Positions 43,701 through 54,343 of a stretch of 64,000 nt of DNA are shown in pieces; the first letter of the stretch is position 1, and every line of letters begins with the position of its first letter. The notes below the pieces were generated by a model. It was not told where the DNA came from, did no database searches, and saw only the letters and a program-made list of their open reading frames with translations. A program made the position numbers and the translations under genes. The stretch lies in contig CM059624.1 of NCBI GenBank assembly GCA_030435675.1, positions 15,214,769 to 15,278,768 of the forward strand, given 5' to 3'. Origin of the DNA: Steinernema hermaphroditum (taxonomy: Eukaryota; Nematoda; Chromadorea; Rhabditida; Steinernematidae).

Positions 43701-44763
43701 GCGTCAGCGATTCCTCAAGTACACCCCCGAGCATATGTTCTGCCATGGTGTCTTTTACGGGCCGTATACGGCACAGAACATGGGTTTCATCGCTGTGCAG
43801 AGTGTGGACGAACGCACCAAGGGCTACCGAATCGCAGCATCGGGTGTCGTGTTGAATATGGACCCGAATATCAAGATTCAGAAGAAGTTGAAACTGGTGG
43901 GAACACCGACAGAGATCCACAAAAAGACCGCGTTCATCAAGGTGGGTGGTGCTTTGCATAGAATGCATGAAAGAGTTGTTCTTTAGGGAATGTTCAACAG
44001 CGCTCTCGAGGTTGCCAAGTTCGAAGGAGCCGCCATCCGAACGGTTTCCGGAATCCGAGGTCAAGTCAAGAAGGCCATCCGTGAACCAGCTGGAGCCTTT
44101 CGTGCCACCTTCGAAGATAAGATCCTGATGCGAGGTTCGTAGATCTTCTCCAATCAAGCCATCTAAATATGTTGTTTAGACATTGTCTTCCTCCGCTCAT
44201 GGGTTTCGGTGCCGATACGACCTTTCTACGAGATAGTCTGTAACCGTCTGATGCCGAAAGATGAGAAATGGGTGGGAATGAAGACAACAGGTCGTCTCCG
44301 CTTCGAACGCGGCGTAGCGATTGAACACAAGCAGGATTCAATGTATACGCAGATCGAGCGACAGCCGTACGCCGAAGCGCCGCTGATCGTACCGAAACTC
44401 CTGCAGAAAGGATTGCCTTTCCGATTCAAGCCCAAGGACGAAAAGTCGGATGCGCCGGAGGAGCGTGACAGCAAGAAGAAGACGCCAGCAATGTCTAAAC
44501 TGGAAGAGAAGCACACAGCAGTAATTTTGGAGCCACAGGAGTCGCGTATCCACGATCTGATGAACATGCTGAGAACGGTGAACAAGGATCGTAATGAGAA
44601 GATGCGGAAACAAATGGACGAACGTGTGTCGAAGCACAAGAAGCAGATGGAGTTCATCGAAGGAAAACGCGCGGATAAGCGGAAGCAGGACAAGAAGGCA
44701 GTCTGTCGTGTGCTGTCGAAACGCGAACAGCGCAAGATCAACACTGCCATGAGCTCTCTGTAG
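40795..44763 (+). CDS. bms1: BMS1 ribosome biogenesis GTPase
   Basis: Nine exons (40795-40837, 40884-41025, 41363-41532, 41580-42160, 42208-42378, 42428-42791, 42836-43941, 43987-44134, 44180-44763), 1102 aa. A basic N-terminus precedes the P-loop GPSKVGKST; then [20 protein letters not shown] and GVLSHLDLI form the GTPase core. Long acidic runs ([19 protein letters not shown] and [20 protein letters not shown]) and the C-terminal [26 protein letters not shown] and FLRSW blocks match BMS1/TSR1 proteins. BMS1 works with Rcl1 in the nucleolar small-subunit processome in 18S rRNA maturation (family knowledge). Intron 2 (41026-41362) is long and full of TGTCT/CAGACA motifs. It follows the lysine-rich gene by 451 bp on the same strand. 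Confidence 0.93.
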
Positions 44764-45081
44764 AAGTTGTTGATTTATTTGTTAAATTGTTGATAGCTTG
44801 TTGAACTTCTTCGTTGTTGTTGTTCTTGTTAAAATATCAGTTATACGGTCTGAGGGGTTGCACATCTCTATTGGATTTTCCATTTCTGTCTAGATGATGT
44901 CTATTTTTGTGTGTCTGGTGTCTGGAAGTTCTACAGTCTGTCTGTGTCTGGACACAATGCGACATATTACGGAGCTGTCTGGAGGCATGCACTATTATGT
45001 TTGTCAGACGTAAATGACTCTTGTCGGGTGCCTCGATATGTCTAGACAGTAATTTGTCCACTTTCAGACCTCCACACAGCG
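44764..45081 (+). promoter_or_regulatory. Intercistronic spacer with a trans-splice-like acceptor at 45061-45067
   Basis: CTTTCAG ends 14 nt before the next start codon. The spacer is rich in TGTCTGG and GTCTAGACA motifs, like bms1 intron 2. About 318 bp between stop and start is compatible with a nematode operon. Confidence 0.5.
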
Positions 45082-45837
45082 ATGCTCGGTCTAGAGCAGT
45101 GGTTCGCGAATTTCACACAGTACTCATGGGACGACAACTCGGCTGAATCGCTGGCGGAAGTGCCGCGACCCATCCTGGAGTACATGATCTACGGAACGTT
45201 CAAAAGCGCCGAAATCGCATCGTTCATCGGAGGCTGTATCGCTCATCCCATCTACCGCGTCTATCTGAAGTCGAAAATCACGCCCGATACGCTGACCAAC
45301 AACACGTACAAAATAATCCGTACCCAGTGTCGCCGTTTGCAAGGGCGCTTCTTGATAGGATCGCTGGTGGCAGGGCCACTCACCACACTCGCCTACATCC
45401 ATCTGAGCGGCATGACCGAAATGGAGCTGAAGGAGAAGTGCTACAAGGTGCGCTGTAGCACCGTCGGGTTGACCACCGACCGCGCCGCACTCTGCTTCGG
45501 TGAGCTTTCTGTGTAGACATAGACGATGGCTCTCTGTTTTCAGGATTCATTGGATGGTACTGGAAACGGTTCCAAGGTGCCGTGGACGGCATAAATGTGG
45601 CGCTCCTCTATTCCCTCATACACGAAAAGGTAAACGGACGCAAGGTAGACACAGACAGCATACGTCTATTTTCAGATCCTCAAACCATACACGAGTCCGA
45701 TGATGTACGACAGGGTGAAAGAGGGCGAGCGATTAGAAGGCGGCGTCGGCGAACGAGAACAGACGAAGACGCAGCTTCTGAGGTTCTTGAGTGGGAAGAA
45801 CATTCGCTTTGAAGCGGAAGCGGATACAAAGGAATAG
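45082..45837 (+). CDS. Uncharacterised multi-pass membrane protein
   Basis: Exons 45082-45499, 45544-45629 and 45676-45837; 221 aa. Hydrophobic segments near residues 46-62 (IASFIGGCIAHPIYRVY), 94-110 (FLIGSLVAGPLTTLAYI) and 140-165 (FIGWYWKRFQG...INVALLYSLI) suggest three membrane helices with small-residue motifs, as in organelle membrane proteins. The C-terminus is charged (SGKNIRFEAEADTKE). Family not recognised. Probably the third gene of the operon-like run starting at 35514. Confidence 0.7.
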
Positions 45838-46393
45838 ATGTTGTTTTGTAGAAGAGATGACTAGTGGAATAAGGTTTTATTGTGAATTTGAGGGTGGCTG
45901 AGTGTGTGACCGGATATGCTGACGGATTTTGTCCCATCGACCGAATTCTTGCTGTTCCAGATGACAGAAGTTGTGCGGCGCTTATCCTTAAGCTAATGGT
46001 GACGGCAGAAGTTCTCGAGAGGTCGCCGGGAAGAACCCGTTTTCTATTTGCTCTACGCGCTCATTCTGTTTGTCTTATTCTGAGCTTCCCGACCTTTTGC
46101 CTATCCCGAAATCCCACGCCTTCGAACTCTCCCCTGATCGATTCCGGACGTCTTCATTTCATCAGTTTTCATGTTTTTGAGCCTGTCACGATCTTGGAGC
46201 GTCGTCGACCACGCCTGTAATCGATCGTCGACGTCTTCGTTCATCGTCGTCGGCGGCGGTGTGTTTTGAAGGGCGTCGCTCACCTACACGACCCATTATT
46301 TGCCCCCCGCGCACACCCTTTGCCTTCCTAATTGCGTGATTCAGCGCGACCGTTTTCTCTGCCTATTGTCTTCTCGTTTTGGAATCCTGCGCC
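45838..46393. other. Intergenic with a possible short minus-strand exon
   Basis: The minus strand of 46283-46101 is open and reads NEDVDDRLQAWSTTLQDRDR, coiled-coil-like, after a CTAG/GTAG acceptor-like site, but I found no convincing partner exon. No other feature. Confidence 0.3.
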
Positions 46394-49300
46394 ATGCAGC
46401 TTCGGCACGCTGTCCTCTTGGCCGTCGTCGCTACCGTAACCCAGGCGGTTCAGAAGTGCCCGCCGAATCCGAGCGGTCTCGTTCTTCAGTGCGCTTTTGA
46501 GTGCTGCGAGAGTTTGGGAGGCCCGAACCAGGTTCGTTTGGAGGAGATTTAAGTACAAATTTGCAAATGTAATTAGGGCTATTATTGTTGCGGTGCCGAG
46601 GAGAAGCATCTGATCGACGAGGGAGTGAGTCATGGACGCGCGGAACGATTCGTCGCCTATGGAACCACTTTACAGTGAGTTGATGAACGGTTTTTTTGCC
46701 TAATGGGACCTGTTCCCTATGGGGAGATCACTGTCAGGTAAAAATGTGTCCATAAAAAGGGACATGACATTTTTTAAAAGACCACAGCTTCCGAGGTGCT
46801 CCGCTTCAAATGGAGTTGAATATTGGTAGGCGTTCATTAGTGAACGTTAACCCCAAAAGACCGTCGGCCTTAAAACCGTTCGAAAGAACCCGGCATTTTT
46901 GAAAAGACCGTCGTTGCCGGTACGTTCTCTATTTGAGGAAGTAAGCTCCCATCCATCTTCGGTCTTCTTAGGCCTTGTTAGAGGGGAAAGTATTTGAGCA
47001 GGTAGTTTCTTAAAATGTGTCCACGATCCTAGCTACCAAGAGAACCATCCGAAGAGTCCGACAAAAAGGCTTTGACTTATACGCATAACTGATAATGTAA
47101 ACACCCTTCGAAAGGAACCTCTTTTGGGGTTAACATTCACTAATTTATGCCTACCTTCATGCCATTTTTAGTTCGATCTGTAAAATGGGACCTGTTCCTT
47201 ATGGGGAGATCGCTGTTCAGTGTTAGCAGGTAAAAGTGTGCCCATAAAAATGAACGTGGCATGGAAGCGGCATTTTTCAAAAGACTGCATCTTCCGAAAT
47301 GTCCACTTCGGATTGAGCTGAAAAGGCCTTCATTAACGAACGTCAAGCAAAAGGGCATCGGCTTACACATATAACTGATCATGTAAACACCCTTCAGAAA
47401 GGAACCTCTTTTGGGGTTATCATTTACTAATTTAACCCTGCCATTCCTGTCATTTTTAGCTTGATACGAAGCGGTCACTTCGGAAAGACACTTCCCTTGC
47501 AAGATGTCATATCTTACATCTTTTGTGTTTTGTTTTGGCAAAGTTGTTTATACAACACCGACGTCGGGGCCGCGTGGCGTTTCACAAAAACTTAGACAAA
47601 ACAGAGATAGCGGGCTGCCGAAACACATTCTCGGCAAATGGCCAAAAAGTGAGCCAAAATTTTAAGGGAACCTTCCGAATTTTTTGCTATGTGCTCAATT
47701 AATGATGAACTAGCTGGAAAGAAATGTTCTATTCATAAACCAGTTCGATTAACTGCACTTTGCACTTAATGGAGCATCTCGAATAACTTGTTGATTACCG
47801 AGCATTCTTGAGAATGGTTACATGTTGCTTTTCTTATGATAGCAGCACTCTTTCTCTTCAAGTACCGTCGTTCCCATATATGTAGAAATTGCTTATATAT
47901 CAAGAGTATAGCACTTTATATATCCGACTTTATTTGAAATCTTATCCATTTGTTATAGTAAGATTTAAAAACCAAGTAGTGCGTGAAGTCGTTCATCTAT
48001 ATTGCCAGCTTCAGTTCAAAACTAAAAAACAACAGAGACAGTGAGGGGACCCAAAAAGACCCGAAAAATGCCAACGATGGGACTAGCCTGTTGGACGACA
48101 TACTCTGTATTCTTATAATGCATACGTAAATGAAACAGTTCGCCTGTATTGACAAAAACTTCAATATGTTTGTCTATGGTCTCATCAGCGTATGCTGAGT
48201 TTCTGTGTGAATTCTTTATCTCTAAGCAGAGGCATTCAAGAACTGGCATTTCCATATGAAAATTCTAAGCAGAGGCCTTCCTTTTTCAATCCACTTCCAT
48301 CACCACTGATCACCATTGATCGGCCGATGTGGTTGACGTCACGAAGGACGAAGTTCTGGTAACCCTGACCTAGTACTTCCATTCATTGAACATCCACTTC
48401 ATAGACCTTGAAATAAGGCGCACAAAGTTACTAACATGAGTAATACGAACTTCAAGAGCGCATTGTCTGGTCAAGGCTATCGATAAAATATCACTTTCAA
48501 GATGACTAACAAGGGAACCTTCCGAAGTGTCCTGCTCGGATCGAGCTGGAAATTGACATACAGATAGGCCTCCATTACTGAATGTCAACTCCAAAAGGGC
48601 ACCTGCTTATACGTATGCCAGGTCATGTAAACACCTTCCGCAAATTTTGGTCGAACGATTATAATCAACTTTGCCCAAAAGTGAACAATCGGTATGTGTG
48701 GCTGATCTGGTAAGCAGCTTGGTTGACGTTTTTGGGATCCGGGTTCGACTCCGCTTCGGACCCACATTTTTTCTTTTCGCTTCTCCAACATATTTAAGCT
48801 TGATTTTTTCTTCGTGCTCAATCCTATCCAAACTTCAGTTATGAATGCTAGCAATGTTTTGCGCCTCCTTACGGGAGTACGGTCAAACGCGTAACGCTAA
48901 GATCGAGGCGAGACTAAGGGCAAACGGTAGGCCTAGGTGAGTGTATAAACTGTGCAAAAAATCAGCTGCCCATACGTCAAAAAAGTCCTTCAAATAAGAT
49001 GCGCTATTCTTTCTCACGCACGTATCATCGTTTCTCACCGGTGATTCCTAATTGACCCAGTGTGTACTTAAGCTCGCAACTTTGTTTTGGTTGGAAAGTA
49101 TTCATGCATACTAACTAAAGTAACCGTCCGATAAATCACGATCCAACTATCAGACAGATCTTAAGTATATACTTTGGCGCTTGGGAATCACCAGTGAGAA
49201 ACGGATATCTACTTGCTTGGAACAGATACCGCATCTTTCTGGACGGGCATAGAGCGCATATGAACAGCTAAGTTTTTGCTCAGTTTACATACTCACCGAG

Positions 49301-51710
49301 GCCTACCGTTTGCCCTTAGTCTCGCCTCGATCTTAGCGTTACACGTTTGACCGTACTCTCGTAAGGAGGCGCAAAACATTGCTAGCATTCATAACTGAAG
49401 TTTGGATAGGATTGAGCACGAAGAAAAAATCAAGCTTAAATATGTTGGAGAAGCGAAAAGAAAAAATGTGGGTCCGAAGCGGAGTCGAACCCGGATCCCA
49501 AAAACGTCAACCAAGCTGCTTACCAGATCAGCCACACATACCGATTGTTCACTTTTGGGCAAAGTTGATTATAATCGTTCGACCAAAATTTGCGGAAGGT
49601 GTTTACATGACCTGGCATGCGTATAAGCAGGTGCCCTTTTGGAGTTGACATTCAGTAATGGAGGCCTATCTGTATGTCAATTTCCAGCTCGATCCGAGCA
49701 GGACACTTCGGAAGGTTCCCTTGTAAGATGGTCAGTGAACACATCAGTTGAGCGCTCACCTTTTATCGGTTTGTTTGTTATTTCCAGCCTGGTTGACAAC
49801 AGTGTTGTGTAAACAAAACTGCGCAAACGAGGCGAAAATTATGAGACGACCAGCGTTCCAACGTATACGTATGAACACAGGGGATATACATTGTATTGGT
49901 TTGTTCATTTGAAAACGGGTTCAATTTTGAGATTTGCTAACTCAGAAATAGTCCATTTTTTGTATATCTTGGAGTTTAGCGTGAGTAGGACACGTCAGAA
50001 GGTGACATCTTGAAGAGAAGATCGGTGCAGTAATTTCGTGTCAGAACAATCGTTCTCGATCACAGCGCCATGGCGTGTCGCACCCCGAATTCCTTTTTTC
50101 AACTATGACTCACATCCAACAGTCATTCCAGCTGTTCTATTAACTAAAAAGTACAATTTATGGGGAATCGTTTTGCCGTTTGGAAGAGCGACTTTCATTT
50201 CATCTCATCAGCGTGAAGTTCAAGCCTTAGGATTCAAGCTGAAGATTATCTTCGAATGGTTCAAAATTGACTCATCAGCAACATCAAAACAATTGATTTT
50301 TTTAGATTTAGACACATATATCCAACTGGATCATCATTGAAGCCTTGGTCCCGATCACTGCATGCTGTGGGTGGGTTTGCCGACTGTTCTGGATAGACGA
50401 ATCCTGTTGGGGAGGTGGGATTCGGGCAAGTATAAAACACAAATGGGTGAACACGGGTAAGGGACAGTACCTCATGGACAGCCGTGATTTTCATTTTTTT
50501 TTTCACTTTTTTTTTGCCATTTTCACTCATGCATCGTCATGGTTAAGCCATGGGTTGTCATGGGCAGCCTTTGGATCGTCATGGCCAGCCTCTAGAGCGT
50601 CACGGATAGCCTGTGGATGGCCATGGATCGTTGTGGGTAGCCAGTGGAGCCAAAGTTAGCCAAAGGGAGGGGGGGGGGGCAAATGGCAGGGGCCAAATCA
50701 AGGGGGATGGATGATTCATACTTCCAAGGGAACGGTTAAAGGTGCTATCTAGTGAACGGGATGATTCCAGTTCTATAGGCCTCTGTGGGTGTATGAACAA
50801 AACCTCGATCAAATAAAAGCAAGAGAAGGGGTTTCAATATTGACCAGAGAACCCAACTCAACAAGGATTGGAGCTAGGGTCTGCTTGCTACTTACTGACA
50901 AATGTAACTCTAGGTCGTCTTTAGGATTCGGAGACTGCTTTGGTCAATATTGGAACCTTATTTTCTTAGCTATGCTAAGGCGAGGGTAGATCCATTATAC
51001 ACCCAGCACGGCCTATCATTTGCAACCGTAGTCATCCCGATCGGCGTGTGGCACCTTTGATAGTTGACCTTGTTGATCTTGCTTATAAGGAGATTCTTGA
51101 CTAACTAAGAGATCTGGAAAGAGGGTTCATCTGATGGGCAAACGGACAATGCATGTGATTAGAATCAAAGAATTCTTAGGGCTTTCACGAAAGGCTACCT
51201 AGTGTGCTCTTCTATAGGCCTATTCACCTGCACTCGTATCTGTTAGATTTCAAAAATTGATTTCTTCCAATCCAAATTCGAATAGTTACAGCCTCTAACC
51301 TTGTCATTATAGAGTGGACTACACGATGCTTATCATCGGCTTGATCGTCAGCATCGTCCTCTCAATTCTGCTCTCCTTCTTCTGCTGTCTCCTCTGCAAC
51401 GGCTGCTGGCTACATCGCCGTCGCAACCCCCAGATGTACGAGTCGGTCAACGAATCTGGATTCTACCCCATTTGCTGTAGGGCCCTTTTTCCAACCTTAC
51501 ATATACTCCGTTTTTTCAGGTGGTTTCGGTATCCCCATGGGTACGGTAGTGTTCAGCACTCATCCTCCTCAGTTCCGCGACGACAACATCTACCATGGCT
51601 CGTCGACGTCATCCCTCCCGAGCTCACGAAACCGCGTCCGATTCAACGACGACGGCACTCCAAAGGGCGTCCTCAAGAACGGCCATCAGGGCCAAGTGCA
51701 CAACTACTGA
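46394..51710 (+). CDS. Shisa-like single-pass membrane protein with a 4.6-kb intron
   Basis: Exons 46394-46531, 46577-46674, 51313-51476 and 51520-51710; 196 aa, phases agreeing at all joins. Signal peptide MQLRHAVLLAVVATVTQAV, then a cysteine-rich ectodomain (KCPPN...QCAFECCESLGG...YYCCG), one membrane helix (MLIIGLIVSIVLSILLSFF) flanked by a CCLLCNGCW cluster, and a cytoplasmic tail (MYESVNESGFYPICCGGFGI ... SLPSSRNRVRFNDDGTPKGV). The CC-motif ectodomain, membrane segment and Cys cluster resemble the Shisa/STMC6 group of trafficking adaptors; the match is by layout. Intron 3 (46675-51312) is packed with repeats. Confidence 0.75.
46675..48510. repeat. Intron repeats related to the long inverted repeat
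   Basis: GGGACCTGTTCC.TATGGGGAG occurs near 46706 and 47189, followed by AAAATGTGTCCATAAAAA-like sequence. CCTCTTTTGGGGTT appears at about 47120 and 47405, and CATTcACTAATTTA follows each; these resemble the ends of the inverted repeat at 48511 (CTTTTGGAGTTGACATTCAG). Several degraded members of one TIR family are therefore nested here. 47560-48510 shows nothing further. Confidence 0.6.
48693..48781 (+). other. tRNA-like sequence in the left arm (degenerate)
   Basis: TGTGTGGCTGATCTGGTAAG resembles a pol III A box (TGGCnnAnnTGG) and GGGTTCGACTCCG matches the B box; a T-run follows at 48770-48775. The fold does not close as a standard tRNA: the T stem is imperfect and the acceptor only partly pairs. 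A tRNA-derived (SINE-like) module is the best reading. Confidence 0.5.
49481..49569 (-). other. tRNA-like sequence in the right arm
   Basis: Inverted copy of the left-arm module, with the same A-box-like and B-box sequence on the minus strand. Confidence 0.5.
49723..51312. repeat. Remaining intron; imperfect 21-bp tandem repeat at 50533-50650
   Basis: 50533-50650 has four to five copies of a GTCATGGgCAGCCTtTGGATC-like unit of about 21 bp, ending in a G-rich run at 50670-50679. The rest is non-coding intron. Confidence 0.55.
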
Positions 51711-51849
51711 TGCGACCTGTATAAATCTCTTTATTTTCACACAGAACACATCATCATCATTGTTGACAAACGGAAAAACAAAAAGACACTCGGAAAGAGT
51801 CGAATGGCGCTAACGGAAGAGTTGAGCAGAGGAGATCAGGTCGGTCGCG

Positions 51850-54343
51850 TCACAGCCAACGGACGGCGAGCGCGACGAGGGCGAGCGTCGCGAGGGATAC
51901 GGTAGCGCCGGACGAGCTGCCGGCACTGTTGCAGTGGTCCGCGTAGCAGGTGCACACGTTCACGTAGCTGTCGTCGCTCTCGTCGGCGTTCAGCATGAAC
52001 AGCTCGCGTTTACGGTACTGCCGGCAGCTGTCGCGATGCATCCAGCGGTACCACGTGACGATCGTCTGGTTGAACCCGTTGTGCAGGAGGTCGTCGAGAC
52101 AGCCGCGGATATGTCCTCGGATTCGAACGCCTAAAATAGACGAGTAGACTGGTAGTTATATAATTATATAGTCTTTCACAAAAATCCCTCATTTGGGAAA
52201 CCGTCTGCCAGATCCAAGGAGAATAGCGATTTGGTCAAGCACTGCTGGGAAATAGAAAAATCACTGGACGTGGTCATTCTATCTGTTGCCGAGGTAAATG
52301 TTTTGAACGCCACCCTTTGAAAACCATGTTGACATACCACCAGCAATGGACATCGGCTCAGCCTTATATTCGTATCGGCCGTTCAACCGATTCGCCAACC
52401 GATTCAGACCGATCCGATCCGTTCATGTGGATTAACTCATGTAACTATTTCATCTAATGGATGCTAAAAGAAGGAAAGCCTTGTTTAGGTCAGTCAGTCT
52501 TGGTCTGTCTCCAGCCGGCTGGACCCATCTGTTACCGAGGAGATTGCTTTGAATGTCAACCTTCAAAGATCATGTTCACCACCATGACCGTTATTATAAG
52601 TGTTGAAGTGCATCATGAAATGGGTGAACCATTGTTAAAGACTGACTGACCTAAACAAGGCTTTCCTTCTTTTAGCATCCATTAGATGAAATAGTTACAT
52701 TAGTTAATCCACTTCTGATGGCGCATGAAGTAAAGGGCATTGTGGTAAAATTTCGTGGCACACTTGACTCCTAACTTTTTATTTGTATTTGAGATGAACG
52801 TGTTTTGCTTGTGGTTTAGTAAACCTTACGGTAGATTGAAAGATACTGACTTTGACGGAGGAGATTTAATCGATAGATGTAAAGCAACTTGGTCAATGTT
52901 GCTCCATCGAAACATCAAATCAACTCCTACCCGAAAAGAGGATTGAGTTTGCGCAACCATTCGTATTCACTAAGCGACGGCTTGTGTGGAGCGGTGTGAT
53001 ATCAGAGGGTATCGGAGATACAGGATATGTGAAAAGGGTGACCCCTGACCTTCTTTGCTGTCTTCCCGATTGCACCTAGTAGCTGATACAAATTGAGCCG
53101 GAGCTGGCTCGAGATTCTATTTCCGAGTCGAAACAGCATGGATAGCTCGGCTTCGGCTCAGTTTGCTGCAGTGGATCGAAGAAATATTTATCGGTAAGTG
53201 GAAAGCAGCTCAATCATAGTTGTCAAAAGCGGATCTTTCACGCTCCTGCCCGAGAAGAGGGCTGCAGTGGCTCAGTCAAATGGTGAAATCGCACGTATAT
53301 GCTACATTCACTTTCACTCAGACTAAGATAGACAGGCCGAAAAGTGGAGCAAAATATTTTATGGCAATAAACATTCACTTTTAAAAACGCTCTTTATCAA
53401 AGTTTCATCCCAATACCCTGGCAAATTTGATATAAACCGTTTAAAAAACCTACCAGCAACGGTCGGTTCCTCCCACATGCGAATGCATATGGTGGGACAG
53501 TCGACGACGGGAACATGGCGCGGGTCGACGACATCGTCGTTGCAGTAGTCGGTGAAGTTGCGGGGTCTCTTGTAGACGTGTGAAAGCGCTGGCCATACTG
53601 CTTCGTAGAAGCGGGACATGCACGAGTAGCATCGTGCCGAATCTAAAGAAGCGGTCATCAGTTTGAGAGTCAGTTTTAGAAGGCTGAAGCAGTGGCTAAT
53701 GTATCTAAGAAAAGGAGAAAATTGGCATGGTGCTGACTATATTTTGGGATCCCTCAAGACAGATAAACCTTATCGATTTTTTGAGAGGATTGACCGAACT
53801 ATCAACCCAGAACTTATACATCGAAAACCGAGCCTCTTAGTTGTTTGCTCATACCCACAAAATGCGGTAATAATTAGGGCCACTTGTTAGTGTGTATTGC
53901 TCATCCTTTCATCCCTAATCTGATCCCCAATGCCTAGATGAATGCGATATCACGTAGCCAAGCGTTTCCTAAACAAGCACAGCAAGAGCACACCTAGCAT
54001 CATCTACAAAAATCTATAAAATCTTGCCACTCTTAATCAACATAGTGCTCTTGCTCCTCAGACACCGCTTCACTCGTGGTGTCCTCACACGACGCACACG
54101 CCCTCCTGAGACATAGAACGTGTCATGTGCATGTAGTCAACAAAGTCACAAATTACCGATGACCGGCTTATCGCCGAAAAGCGTCTGCGCGTACTGTACC
54201 GAGAAGCCGGCGTCGTCGGCGTCCCGAAACCCATTGGTGGCTTGCTGCTGCGACGACGGCCAGTAGGAGCCGAGGTCGTCGTCGAAAACGGCCGCTGCGA
54301 CGGCGACAGTGGCGACCGTTACGAGCACGATTCGATCGAGCAT
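51850..54343 (-). CDS. ODR-2/HOT-like Ly6-type GPI-anchored protein
   Basis: Exons 54343-54157, 53642-53454 and 52130-51850 give 218 aa. Signal peptide MLDRIVLVTVATVAVAAAVF, then CYSCMSRFYEAVWP, PRNFTDYCND and CPTICIRMWEE in exon 2, and GCLDDLLHNG, WYRWMHRDSCR and CTCYADHCN in exon 3. The cysteine pattern and the NFTDYC and HCN signatures match the nematode ODR-2/HOT family. A hydrophobic tail (ATVSLATLALVALAVRWL) after SSSGA fits a GPI anchor. ODR-2 acts in olfactory neurons of C. elegans (family knowledge); this member's role is unknown. It converges on the Shisa-like gene with about 140 bp between stops. Confidence 0.85.
52427..52712. mobile_element. MITE with 74-bp near-perfect terminal inverted repeats, in an intron
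   Basis: 52427-52501 and 52638-52712 are inverted copies (GTGGATTAACTCATGTAACT outward; GGTCAGTCAGTCTT inward) around about 136 bp. Part of the inside (ATCTGTTACCGAGG...) resembles 52281-52345 next to the element. It lies in the second intron of the ODR-2-like gene. Confidence 0.85.

Larger units (their letters stand above)
48511..49722. mobile_element. Long inverted repeat (arms about 445 bp) in the Shisa-like gene intron
   Basis: Left arm about 48511-48960 and right arm about 49276-49722 are near-identical inverted copies (AAGGGAACCTTCCGAAGTGT outward, TAGGCCTaGGTGAGT inward) around a 315-bp spacer. An 89-codon open frame in each arm differs by a single residue, which shows the arms are almost unchanged. 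The element would fold into a very long hairpin in the pre-mRNA. Confidence 0.88.

Noticed and set aside
48585..49648. Paired 89-codon frames with the same sequence
   Set aside because: They lie in the two arms of an inverted repeat and cover the tRNA-like module; no start context or family similarity.
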